From Bacteroides sp. (lineage in GTDB: Bacteria > Bacteroidota > Bacteroidia > Bacteroidales > SM23-62): a stretch of 5,676 nt of DNA. The notes under the pieces were generated by a model. The model saw nothing but the letters and a program-made list of their open reading frames with translations. It made no database searches and was not told the DNA's origin. Below, in pieces: positions 1 to 5,676 of this stretch. Numbering within the stretch: the stretch's first letter is position 1; each line of letters starts with the position of its first letter. The translations under genes were made by a program, and so were the position numbers. Where the stretch lies: the NCBI GenBank assembly GCA_030592145.1, contig JAUVKJ010000134.1:1-5676 (forward strand), given 5' to 3'.

Positions 1-1
1 C

Positions 2-109
2 GGCCGCTATCGCCTCGAATACGATGGATCGAAACTTGACAGCGGAGTTTATACACTGAGACTGGCAACCGGCCAGGGTGTGTATACAGCACGGATGATC
101 GTCCGTTAA
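2..109 (+). CDS. C-terminal end of a T9SS-secreted protein (type A sorting domain), 5' end outside window
   Basis: Only the last 35 codons and the TAA stop (107-109) are present; the gene enters from the left edge. The residues end in a hydrophobic beta-strand pattern, 'SGVYTLRLATGQG' followed by 'ARMIVR' at the very C-terminus. This matches the Por secretion (type IX) C-terminal sorting domain, whose usual pattern is L-x-x-G-x-Y-x-x-x-I/L then K/R-hydrophobic-x-hydrophobic at the end. In that family the domain takes the protein through the T9SS outer-membrane channel and is then cleaved as the protein is released or anchored to surface lipopolysaccharide. The N-terminal functional part is outside the window, so the enzymatic or adhesive role cannot be told. 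A terminator follows 24 bases after the stop, so this is probably the last gene of its transcript. Confidence 0.75.
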   Translation, partial: GRYRLEYDGSKLDSGVYTLRLATGQGVYTARMIVR

Positions 110-132
110 CCAGACTCGCTCAGCTATTTGAT

Positions 133-173
133 AAAACCGCAGGGATTGTGTCACAACCCTGCGGTTTTTCTTT
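133..173 (+). terminator. Strong Rho-independent terminator after the T9SS cargo gene
   Basis: A perfect 12-bp inverted repeat, AAAACCGCAGGG (133-144) and CCCTGCGGTTTT (157-168), encloses 12 bases that can extend the stem through TTG/CAA past a bulged A. A run of T (165-169, then C and TTT) follows immediately. A G/C-rich stem plus a U-tract is the classic intrinsic terminator. It sits 24 bases after the stop of the left-edge gene and about 45 bases before the dehydrogenase start, so it separates the two transcripts. The A-run on the left arm gives a short U-tract on the opposite strand as well, so weak bidirectional action is possible. Confidence 0.9.
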
Positions 174-217
174 GTGAAATGTATTAACTTGAAAAATGAA
201 TAATAATCCTAAAACCT

Positions 218-1582
218 ATGGCGTACAGCAGTTATAATCCCTTCACCCGCAAAGAAGAGGCAAACTTTGAATTCCTCTCCGGCATTACCCTGGAAGAAAA
301 ACTCAAGCTCTCGGAGAAACGGTTCCGGGAATGGAGCCTCACCCCTGTCCCCGAACGTGCCGCTATCCTTTTTCGGGCTGCCGATCAACTGGAAAAGGAT
401 GTAGACAGGCACGCTTCCCTTATCACAGGAGAAATGGGCAAACCCATCAGCCAGTCCAGAACTGAGATCAAAAAATGTGCCTGGATTTCCAGGTATTATG
501 CAGAAAAAGCCGGATCCTTCCTTGCACCTGTGAGGCTTGAATCGACGGCCGGGGAAAGCTATGTTCGCTACGACCCCCTGGGCATCATCTTCGCCATTAT
601 GCCCTGGAACTTCCCATACTGGCAGACATTCAGGTTCCTGGCCCCCAACTTCATGTCCGGAAATACGGAATTACTCAAGCATGCCTCCAATGTACCACAG
701 TGCGCCCAGGCTATGGAGCAGCTTTTACTCGAAGCAGGCGCGCCGGAAGGCGTATTCCAGAACCTCTTTATAAGTTACGAACAGGCTTCCCGTGTGATCG
801 CGTATGATGCAGTCAGGGGCGTCACACTTACAGGGAGCAATTATGCCGGTAACCGGGTCGCCGAACTGGCCGGATCACTGGGAAAAAAGACCGTGCTCGA
901 GTTAGGCGGCAGCGATCCCTACATTGTATTTGCCGATGCGGACCTTGACAATGCGGCAGAGACCGCCATCATGGCCCGTTTCCAGAATAACGGGCAAAGC
1001 TGCATTGCAGCCAAAAGGTTCATTGTTGAAGAGAATGCCTTTGATCCATTTATGGCCTTGTTCAAACCAAAGGTGGAAGCCATGAAAATGGGTGATCCTA
1101 TGGACCCGGACACCATGATCGGTCCCCTGGCCCGCGAGGACCTCCTTTTCGAACTCGAAGACCAGATACGGCACATTCTTGACCAGGGAGGCAGGCTCCT
1201 TACCGGCGGCAAACGCCTTAAAGAGGGATGCCTGATCCTTGAACCCACCATCGTAACCGGCCTGCCCATCGACGCCCCCATTAACGAGGATGAGCTGTTT
1301 GGTCCGGTGATACCCGTCTTTAGCTTCAAAACCGAAAAAGAGGCCCTGGAAATGGCCAACCATACCCGGTTCGGACTCGGAGCCAGCATTTGGACCGGCA
1401 ACCGGTATCGTGCCAACCGCATGGCGCACGGCATTGAATCGGGTACCGTTGCTGTCAACGGCATGGTCAAATCCGAACCCGGCCTCCCCTTCGGGGGCAT
1501 CAAGGATTCCGGCTACGGCCGCGAACTCTCCGAGATCGGCATGAAAGAGTTCCTGAACATAAAGACAGTGAGTTATTTTTAA
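218..1582 (+). CDS. sad: NAD(P)-dependent succinate-semialdehyde dehydrogenase, Sad/GabD1 group
   Basis: A complete 454-residue cytosolic aldehyde dehydrogenase. It is expected to oxidise succinate semialdehyde to succinate with NAD(P)+ (GABA shunt and related catabolism). Visible ALDH landmarks, in order: PWNFP at 129-133 with the oxyanion Asn131; Lys154 in LLKHASNVP, for cofactor ribose binding; the Rossmann turn TGSNYAG at 205-211; the general base Glu228 in LELGGSDP; the catalytic Cys262 in NNGQSC; Glu359 in ELFGP; and the C-terminal PFGGIKDSGYGRE (424-436). LLKHASNVP, ELGGSDP and CIAAKRF are characteristic of the Sad/YneI-GabD1 branch (about 455-462 residues) rather than the longer GabD branch, and the length fits. 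ATG 218 is the first in-frame start after the terminator and gives the usual short 'YNPFT' leader; there is no clear Shine-Dalgarno. Related substrates such as glutarate semialdehyde cannot be excluded. The gene is probably monocistronic and converges on aat. Confidence 0.9.
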   Translation: MAYSSYNPFTRKEEANFEFLSGITLEEKLKLSEKRFREWSLTPVPERAAILFRAADQLEKDVDRHASLITGEMGKPISQSRTEIKKCAWISRYYAEKAGSFLAPVRLESTAGESYVRYDPLGIIFAIMPWNFPYWQTFRFLAPNFMSGNTELLKHASNVPQCAQAMEQLLLEAGAPEGVFQNLFISYEQASRVIAYDAVRGVTLTGSNYAGNRVAELAGSLGKKTVLELGGSDPYIVFADADLDNAAETAIMARFQNNGQSCIAAKRFIVEENAFDPFMALFKPKVEAMKMGDPMDPDTMIGPLAREDLLFELEDQIRHILDQGGRLLTGGKRLKEGCLILEPTIVTGLPIDAPINEDELFGPVIPVFSFKTEKEALEMANHTRFGLGASIWTGNRYRANRMAHGIESGTVAVNGMVKSEPGLPFGGIKDSGYGRELSEIGMKEFLNIKTVSYF

Positions 1583-2256
1583 CCCCAGGTCCCCCTCAGG
1601 GTCTTCTTCTTTAAGCTCTTTGCAAGCAGCTGCAGGAACCTCTCCCTCGGGATTTCTCCGGCGCCGAGGCTTTTCAGGTGGGAGGTGGACTGCTGTACAT
1701 CTATAAGATCGAATCCCTTCCCCTTTACAAACTCCACCAGGTGGTAAAAGGCGACCTTGGACGCATCCCGTTCGAGATGGAACATGGACTCCCCGAAAAA
1801 GGCCCCTCCCAGCGACACCCCGTAGAGTCCCCCGGCAAGCTCCCCTTCCTTCCAGGATTCAACACTATGCGCGAAACCTTCCTCATGAAGGCGGATGTAG
1901 GCATCGATCATCTCCGGGGTGATCCAGGTGCCCTCCTGTCCCGGCCTGGACTGCCGTGAACAATGCCTGATGACATCTTCAAAAACCGTATCCATCCGGA
2001 TCTCGAACACCCCCTTCCGCAAGGTCTGTCCGAAACTTTTGGAAACCCTGAAACGATCAGGGAAAAGCACCATCCTGGGATCAGGCGACCACCACAGGAT
2101 GGGCGATCCCGAGTACCAGGGAAATATTCCCCTGGAATAGGCCTCAAGCAATACCTCCACTTCCAGGGTACCACCTGCAGCCAGCAGCCCGTCTTCCCCC
2201 GCAAGGGAAGGTTCCGGAAAATATCCCCGGTTAAAATTCTGATCCAGCTTACTCAT
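1579..2256 (-). CDS. aat: Leucyl/phenylalanyl-tRNA--protein transferase
   Basis: A complete 225-residue L/F-transferase. It moves Leu or Phe from aminoacyl-tRNA to proteins with an N-terminal Lys or Arg, making a primary N-degron that ClpS delivers to ClpAP. Family blocks are all present in order: FPEP (13-16), GLLAAGG (23-29), RGIFPWYSGSPILWWSPDPR (42-61), GTWI (109-112), AHSVE (129-133), GGLYGV and FFGESMF (142-159), ASKVA (165-169), LIDVQQSTSHLKSLGA (184-199). Glu156, Asp186 and Gln188 fall at the positions reported as catalytic in the E. coli enzyme. The length is normal for the family, so the gene looks intact. The start ATG overlaps the stop of the upstream kinase-like gene by one base (TAATG), which favours this start and suggests translational coupling. 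The 3' end shares four bases with the convergent dehydrogenase. No clpS or clpA lies in the window. Confidence 0.95.
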   Translation of the reverse strand: MSKLDQNFNRGYFPEPSLAGEDGLLAAGGTLEVEVLLEAYSRGIFPWYSGSPILWWSPDPRMVLFPDRFRVSKSFGQTLRKGVFEIRMDTVFEDVIRHCSRQSRPGQEGTWITPEMIDAYIRLHEEGFAHSVESWKEGELAGGLYGVSLGGAFFGESMFHLERDASKVAFYHLVEFVKGKGFDLIDVQQSTSHLKSLGAGEIPRERFLQLLAKSLKKKTLRGTWG

Positions 2257-2843
2257 TATTCGAATTTACCCACCCCCGTATCTTCGACGCAAACCATGGT
2301 CGAGCCATTCCCACTCTTCCCGGATATCCTTACCTTGCCTCCTTCAGGCGTGAACTTCATGGCGTTCGAGACAATGTTGCGAAGGATGGTGCGGAACATA
2401 TCTTCATCGCAAAAGAGCGACAGTGCCGGATCTGTATCAATCATGATCCGGACGTTCTTTTCCCGGCTCTGCACCTCGAAGTAGTCTAACAGATTCTTTA
2501 CCACAGCATATACCGGGATCACCGTTCCATGGACCCTCAGTTTTCCGGTTTGCAGCCGTGTCCAGTTCAGCAGGTTGTCAAGAAGGTAGAGTCCCCTTCG
2601 ATTGGTATCATGAATGGTCCGCACCGCCCTCCTGGCATCCTGTTCCTCCATGCTTCCCAGGTTCTCGTTCAGCGACCAGGAGGCTTCCCGGGTCTGTCCC
2701 TTCAGGAACATTACGACGATAAGGGCCAGGACCAGTACGACCAGCAGCCAGCGAAACCGCATGGCAATCTTCTCTCCCCTTACTCCCCCGTCATGATACA
2801 GGTATTGCAGTATTTCCGAATCCGCAGGCAGTGTTTTTTTCAT
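2256..2843 (-). CDS. Truncated, membrane-anchored histidine-kinase-like protein lacking H-box and G2 box
   Basis: 195 residues. A short polar N-terminus (1-27) is followed by one strong membrane segment (about 30-47, FRWLLVVLVLALIVVMFL). Next comes the second helix of a dimerisation domain, IHDTNRRGLYLLDNLLNWTRLQTG (77-100), the usual sequence just after the phosphoacceptor helix in Bacteroidota sensor kinases. An HATPase_c start follows, with N-box residues NIVSNAMKFTPEGG (156-169) and G1 box VEDTGVG (186-192), and the protein stops three residues later. Missing are the first dimerisation helix with the H-[DE]-x-x-x-P phosphoacceptor, any sensor domain, and the F and G2 (GxGLGL) boxes. As it stands it should be unable to autophosphorylate. 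It may be a decaying kinase gene reduced by deletions or, less likely, a kept ATP-binding membrane protein. No response regulator is adjacent. M28 (codon at 2760-2762), just before the membrane segment, is an alternative start. Its stop overlaps the aat start. Confidence 0.7.
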   Translation of the reverse strand: MKKTLPADSEILQYLYHDGGVRGEKIAMRFRWLLVVLVLALIVVMFLKGQTREASWSLNENLGSMEEQDARRAVRTIHDTNRRGLYLLDNLLNWTRLQTGKLRVHGTVIPVYAVVKNLLDYFEVQSREKNVRIMIDTDPALSLFCDEDMFRTILRNIVSNAMKFTPEGGKVRISGKSGNGSTMVCVEDTGVGKFE

Positions 2844-2910
2844 ACGGGTAAAATAGGATCAGGCTGCCTTAAAAATACTAATACTCTTAAAATGTTGCAT
2901 CATCATTTTA

Positions 2911-2918
2911 CAAAAATC
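2911..2918 (-). promoter_or_regulatory. Weak -7-like element for the kinase-like/aat transcript
   Basis: Read on the minus strand this is GATTTTTG, one conserved base away from TAnnTTTG. It would start transcription near 2904, about 60 bases before the kinase-like ATG. No convincing TTTG partner is seen about 20 bases further upstream, so the call is tentative. Confidence 0.2.
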
Positions 2919-2930
2919 GAGCCGTAAATG

Positions 2931-2965
2931 TTTGGTTAAGGATAGAATCCGCATGCAATATTTTG
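2931..2965 (+). promoter_or_regulatory. Possible Bacteroidota-type promoter for the ABC permease gene
   Basis: TTTG at 2931-2934 and TATTTTG at 2959-2965 resemble the -33 TTTG and -7 TAnnTTTG elements of the Bacteroidota primary sigma factor. The -7 match has one base too few in its spacer, and the distance between the elements (24 bases) is longer than usual. Transcription would begin near 2972, giving a leader of about 42 bases before ATG 3014. This is inferred from motif and position only. Confidence 0.3.
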
Positions 2966-3013
2966 TAAATTCAGTCGTCTTTATGATGACCTGAACCAAA
3001 ACCGCCCAGATCC

Positions 3014-5389
3014 ATGTTTCGCAATTACCTGATCACAGCCATCCGGTCAATCTTCCGGCAGAAAGGTTTTTCGCTTATCAATATCATGGGACTCGCATTC
3101 GGGCTTGCCTGTGCCCTGCTGATCCTGCTCTGGATACAGGACGAGCTGAGCTACGACAGCTTTCATGAACATGCCGAACGCCTTTACCGCGTCGAGGAGA
3201 ACCAGTTCTACTCCGGTGAGGTTTACCATGTGAATGTGACACCCTATCCCTGCGGTCCCGTCTGGAAGGAGGAAATTCCCGAAATCGAGGATGCCTGCCG
3301 CTACCAGTGGCCCAGCGGAATGCTCTTTACCTATGAGGATAAATCCTTTTACGAGGGGGGATGTGTGGCCGTCGACTCCATATTTTTCAACATGTTCACC
3401 TTCCCCCTGCTTATGGGAGATCCCTCCACTGTACTAAACGAGCCCTGGTCAGCTGTGCTCACCGGGGAGACGGCAGAGAAATATTTCGGAGAGGAAAACC
3501 CTGTCGGGAAAGTACTGACCGTGAACAACCAGCATGAGTTCACCGTGACCGGGGTACTGGAGCCACTTCCGAAAAACAGCATTATGGAATTCGATATACT
3601 CGTGCCTTTCAGTTACCTCCGGGAGACCGGTCAGTACCAGGATTCCTGGGGGAATAATTCCATCCGCACCTTTGTTATGCTGCATGAAAACGCCATAGTC
3701 GACACCGTAAACAACAAACTCACCCGCATCGTTAAGCAGCATAACGAGGGCACGACGACCGAATTCCTGGTGGCACCCTTCACAGACATTCACCTCCATG
3801 CCTACTTTGGCTTCAGACATGATCCCGGGGCAATTATCTTTGTGTATATTTTCTCCGCCATTGCCCTGTTCGTCCTCCTGATCGCCAGCATTAACTTCAT
3901 GAACCTGTCCACCGCCCGCTCCGCTAACCGGGCCCGTGAGATCGGCCTGAGGAAAACAGCCGGTGCAAACAGAAGTGCGATCATCATACAGTTCTTCGGA
4001 GAGTCTGTCCTGCTCGCTTTGATCAGCCTCGTTTTTGCCCTGGTCATCGTCTCATCCATCCTGCCTGTATTCAACACCGTTTCAGGCAAGGATCTGGATT
4101 TCAACAGTTTGATCACCGCCCGTTTCATCCTGTCCATGATCCTGTTAACCATTGCAGCCGGATTGATATCGGGGATTTACCCTGCGCTCTACCTTTCTGC
4201 TTTCCGGCCCATCAAAGTGCTGAAGGGTGACCTCAGCTCGGGGATGAAAAGCGGGAGAATACGAAAAATCCTGGTCGTTATCCAGTTCACCCTCTCGGTC
4301 TTCCTGATCATCGGAACCGTGGTGGTTTACAAGCAATTGAACTATATGAAAAGCAAGGACCTGGGGTATGACAGGGAGCACCTGTTCTACGTTAACATGC
4401 GGGGAAACATCAAGGAAAGCTATCATGCACTGAAAGAAGAATTAAGGAGAGACCCACAGATCCTCAATGTATCGGCCAGCGGACACCAGCCCCACTATAT
4501 AGGAAGCAATTCCGGGGGAGCCAACTGGGAAGGTAAGGATCCCGAACTGGATGTTCTGATCGGATATAATCCTGTGGACTTCGATTATGTCGAAGCCATG
4601 GGCATAGAAATGGCTCACGGCCGGTCTTTTTCAAAAGACCACCCTTCTGATCTGTACCACGATACGATAGCCAACTTTCTGATCAACGAAAAAGTGGCAA
4701 GGATCATGGGAGTTGAAAATCCTGTGGGACACCGCTTTTCTTTCTGGAACATACATGGAAGGGTGATAGGCGTGATGAAAGACTGGCACTTCCATTCGGT
4801 AAGGGAAAAAATTGAACCCCTGGTATTGATCACCGCACCGGTGGATTGGCTCAGCTATCTGGTCGTCCGCATCGCTCCCGGTGATATCTCAAAGACCATG
4901 AAGGGAATTGAAGATACCTGGAATGAAGTCATACCGGGTTATCCTTTCGACTATACTTTTGTTGACGAATCCCTTGACCGCTTGTACCGCACAGAAGAAA
5001 GGCTGGGGAACCTCCTGAAATACTTCACCATACTGGCCATCATCATCGCCTGCCTGGGACTGTTCGGACTGGCTTCATTTACCGCCGAGCAGCGTACCCA
5101 TGAGATCGGCGTCAGGAAGGTTATGGGAGCCCGGGTCCGCACCGTTATGCTACTCCTGTCAGGGGAGTTCACCATCCTGGTGCTCATTTCCTGTTTACTG
5201 GCAAGCCCTGCTGCATGGTATGTCATGAAAAAGGTGTTCCTGCAGAATTTTGAGTACCGCTGCGGTATGGACTGGTGGATCTTCGCCGGGGCAAGCATCG
5301 TTGCCCTTCTGATAGCTGTCATTACGGTCAGCTACCAGGCTGCCCGCGCCGCCCTCACCAACCCGGCCGAAGCACTTCGTTATGAGTAA
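3014..5389 (+). CDS. ABC transporter permease, FtsX/MacB-type with duplicated FtsX domain
   Basis: A complete 791-residue inner-membrane protein. Order: amphipathic start and TM1 (about 20-41, with NIMGLAFGLACALLILLW); a large periplasmic MacB_PCD-like domain (about 45-270); an FtsX core with three helices (about 273-297, 325-352, 370-396); TM5 (about 419-440); a second periplasmic domain (about 445-665); and a second FtsX core (about 670-690, 716-738, 754-776). The paired cytoplasmic coupling motifs EIGLRKTAGA (309-318) and EIGVRKVMGA (697-706) mark the two halves, and the end NPAEALRYE is typical of the family. Length and architecture match the ~790-residue Bacteroidota permeases. It needs an ABC ATPase (MacB/LolD-like), and none is encoded here. 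The family moves lipoproteins, peptides or drugs, or transmits force to periplasmic partners; the substrate cannot be told from sequence. ATG 3014 puts the conserved 'MFRNYLITAIRSI' at the N-terminus; no Shine-Dalgarno is evident. Confidence 0.92.
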   Translation: MFRNYLITAIRSIFRQKGFSLINIMGLAFGLACALLILLWIQDELSYDSFHEHAERLYRVEENQFYSGEVYHVNVTPYPCGPVWKEEIPEIEDACRYQWPSGMLFTYEDKSFYEGGCVAVDSIFFNMFTFPLLMGDPSTVLNEPWSAVLTGETAEKYFGEENPVGKVLTVNNQHEFTVTGVLEPLPKNSIMEFDILVPFSYLRETGQYQDSWGNNSIRTFVMLHENAIVDTVNNKLTRIVKQHNEGTTTEFLVAPFTDIHLHAYFGFRHDPGAIIFVYIFSAIALFVLLIASINFMNLSTARSANRAREIGLRKTAGANRSAIIIQFFGESVLLALISLVFALVIVSSILPVFNTVSGKDLDFNSLITARFILSMILLTIAAGLISGIYPALYLSAFRPIKVLKGDLSSGMKSGRIRKILVVIQFTLSVFLIIGTVVVYKQLNYMKSKDLGYDREHLFYVNMRGNIKESYHALKEELRRDPQILNVSASGHQPHYIGSNSGGANWEGKDPELDVLIGYNPVDFDYVEAMGIEMAHGRSFSKDHPSDLYHDTIANFLINEKVARIMGVENPVGHRFSFWNIHGRVIGVMKDWHFHSVREKIEPLVLITAPVDWLSYLVVRIAPGDISKTMKGIEDTWNEVIPGYPFDYTFVDESLDRLYRTEERLGNLLKYFTILAIIIACLGLFGLASFTAEQRTHEIGVRKVMGARVRTVMLLLSGEFTILVLISCLLASPAAWYVMKKVFLQNFEYRCGMDWWIFAGASIVALLIAVITVSYQAARAALTNPAEALRYE

Positions 5390-5424
5390 CCCTCGTCATG
5401 CCTGTCAGAATTAACTAATAATTA

Positions 5425-5432
5425 TTAATTTG
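5425..5432 (+). promoter_or_regulatory. Possible -7 element of the right-edge gene
   Basis: TTAATTTG differs from TAnnTTTG at one conserved position. It lies in the AT-rich 67-base gap between the permease stop and the next start (5390-5456). Transcription would begin near 5439, leaving a very short leader of about 18 bases. No clear TTTG -33 partner is visible. No terminator hairpin is seen after the permease, so read-through into this gene is also possible. Confidence 0.2.
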
Positions 5433-5456
5433 CGGCGTTTCGAATTGCAAACTCAT

Positions 5457-5676
5457 ATGAAATGGAGGGAGGACTTAAAAAAATTCGAGTCGGATAATTA
5501 TTCGGGCTCCGCCGAATTGCTTGAACAGTATATCGGGCTAATCCTTTACTGGCTTGAAAAAGGGGATATGCAATCCCAAAAGGACCGGGGCTTCCTGATG
5601 AACCATGTCCGCAAGCTCCAGGAAACCCATAATACACTTTTTGTACTGGTTCATTTTTACAACCAGGTGATCCGGG
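5457..5676 (+). CDS. 5' part of an unrecognised protein, possibly eIF-2B-like; runs off the right edge
   Basis: An open frame starts at ATG 5457 and continues for 73 complete codons to the window edge without a stop. Upstream in the same frame there is a stop at 5412-5414 and no other ATG, so this start is favoured; no Shine-Dalgarno precedes it. The N-terminus is charged and helical with no signal peptide (MKWREDLKKF...). It contains 'DNYSGSAELLEQY' at 13-25, followed by predicted helices ending LFVLVHFYNQVIR. The 'DN-x-SG-[SA]-x-EL' pattern followed by an alpha-helical bundle recalls the start of bacterial and archaeal eIF-2B-like / ribose-1,5-bisphosphate isomerase-like proteins. That is a resemblance from memory, not a firm assignment. 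The same strand as the permease and a gap of only 67 bases would allow co-transcription. Confidence 0.6.
   Translation, partial: MKWREDLKKFESDNYSGSAELLEQYIGLILYWLEKGDMQSQKDRGFLMNHVRKLQETHNTLFVLVHFYNQVIR

Noticed and set aside
171..217. Promoter between the terminator and the dehydrogenase start
   Set aside because: TTAACTTG at 184-191 matches only part of TAnnTTTG, and no TTTG lies at a usable distance, so I do not call it although a promoter must exist nearby.
902..1503. Two long minus-strand open frames inside the dehydrogenase gene
   Set aside because: They are antisense to a gene with every ALDH motif and their translations show no recognisable domain.
1900..2256. A frameshift hiding the missing kinase C-terminus (F and G2 boxes) in another frame
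   Set aside because: The region is fully occupied by the well-conserved start of aat, and no GxGLGL-like segment was seen in the other minus-strand frames.
1963..2484. Plus-strand open frame spanning the aat start and the kinase-like 3' end
   Set aside because: It is antisense to two recognised coding frames and is low-complexity and proline-rich, as expected of a shadow frame.
2604..2615. His78-Asp79 of the kinase-like protein as the phosphoacceptor H-box
   Set aside because: It is followed by TNRRGLYLL, which is the conserved second dimerisation helix. The required downstream Pro and the H-box context are missing.
2529..2927. Plus-strand open frame antisense to the kinase-like gene
   Set aside because: No family resemblance; the opposite strand carries a membrane helix and the N and G1 boxes.
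5425..5637. Minus-strand 70-residue open frame at the right edge
   Set aside because: It is antisense to the plus-strand frame starting at 5457, which has a better start and a family-like N-terminus.
1..5676. CRISPR array, tRNA/rRNA, insertion sequence, or defence or retron-type system
   Set aside because: No regularly spaced repeats, cloverleaf, transposase or flanking inverted repeats, reverse transcriptase or nuclease motifs were seen. Nearly all of the window is accounted for by the listed genes.

Overview
The window looks like ordinary chromosomal DNA from a member of the Bacteroidota, probably Bacteroidales-like, with moderate GC by eye. Four things point there. The gene cut by the left edge ends in a type IX secretion (Por) C-terminal sorting tail. 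The FtsX/MacB-type permease has the 'FSLINIMGLAFGLA...DELSYDSFH' N-terminus typical of that phylum. Genes lack clear Shine-Dalgarno sequences. The few promoter-like sites resemble the TTTG / TAnnTTTG pattern.

Layout from left to right. (1) Positions 2-109 (+) are the last 35 codons of a secreted T9SS cargo protein, followed by a strong intrinsic terminator at 133-173. (2) Positions 218-1582 (+) encode a complete aldehyde dehydrogenase of the succinate-semialdehyde (Sad/GabD1) group. (3) Converging on it, 1579-2256 (-) is a complete leucyl/phenylalanyl-tRNA-protein transferase (aat). The two genes end inside the same TTAA. (4) Directly upstream of aat on the minus strand, overlapping by one base (TAATG), 2256-2843 is a short membrane-anchored histidine-kinase-like gene. 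It has lost the phosphoacceptor H-box and everything after the first glycine box. (5) A 170-bp divergent intergenic region (2844-3013) separates that pair from (6) 3014-5389 (+), a complete 791-residue FtsX/MacB-type ABC transporter permease with eight predicted membrane segments and no ATPase gene beside it. (7) At the right edge, 5457-5676 (+) is the 5' part of a gene whose N-terminus weakly resembles eIF-2B-like proteins.

The genes do not form one pathway. The dehydrogenase is central metabolism (GABA shunt or semialdehyde detoxification). Aat belongs to the N-degron (ClpS/ClpAP) protein-degradation pathway. The permease belongs to a large envelope-transport family. The only linkage likely to matter is the truncated kinase and aat, which are probably co-transcribed and translationally coupled. 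I found no convincing new defence, mobile or RNA system. The most unusual item is the doubly truncated kinase fused head-to-tail to aat.
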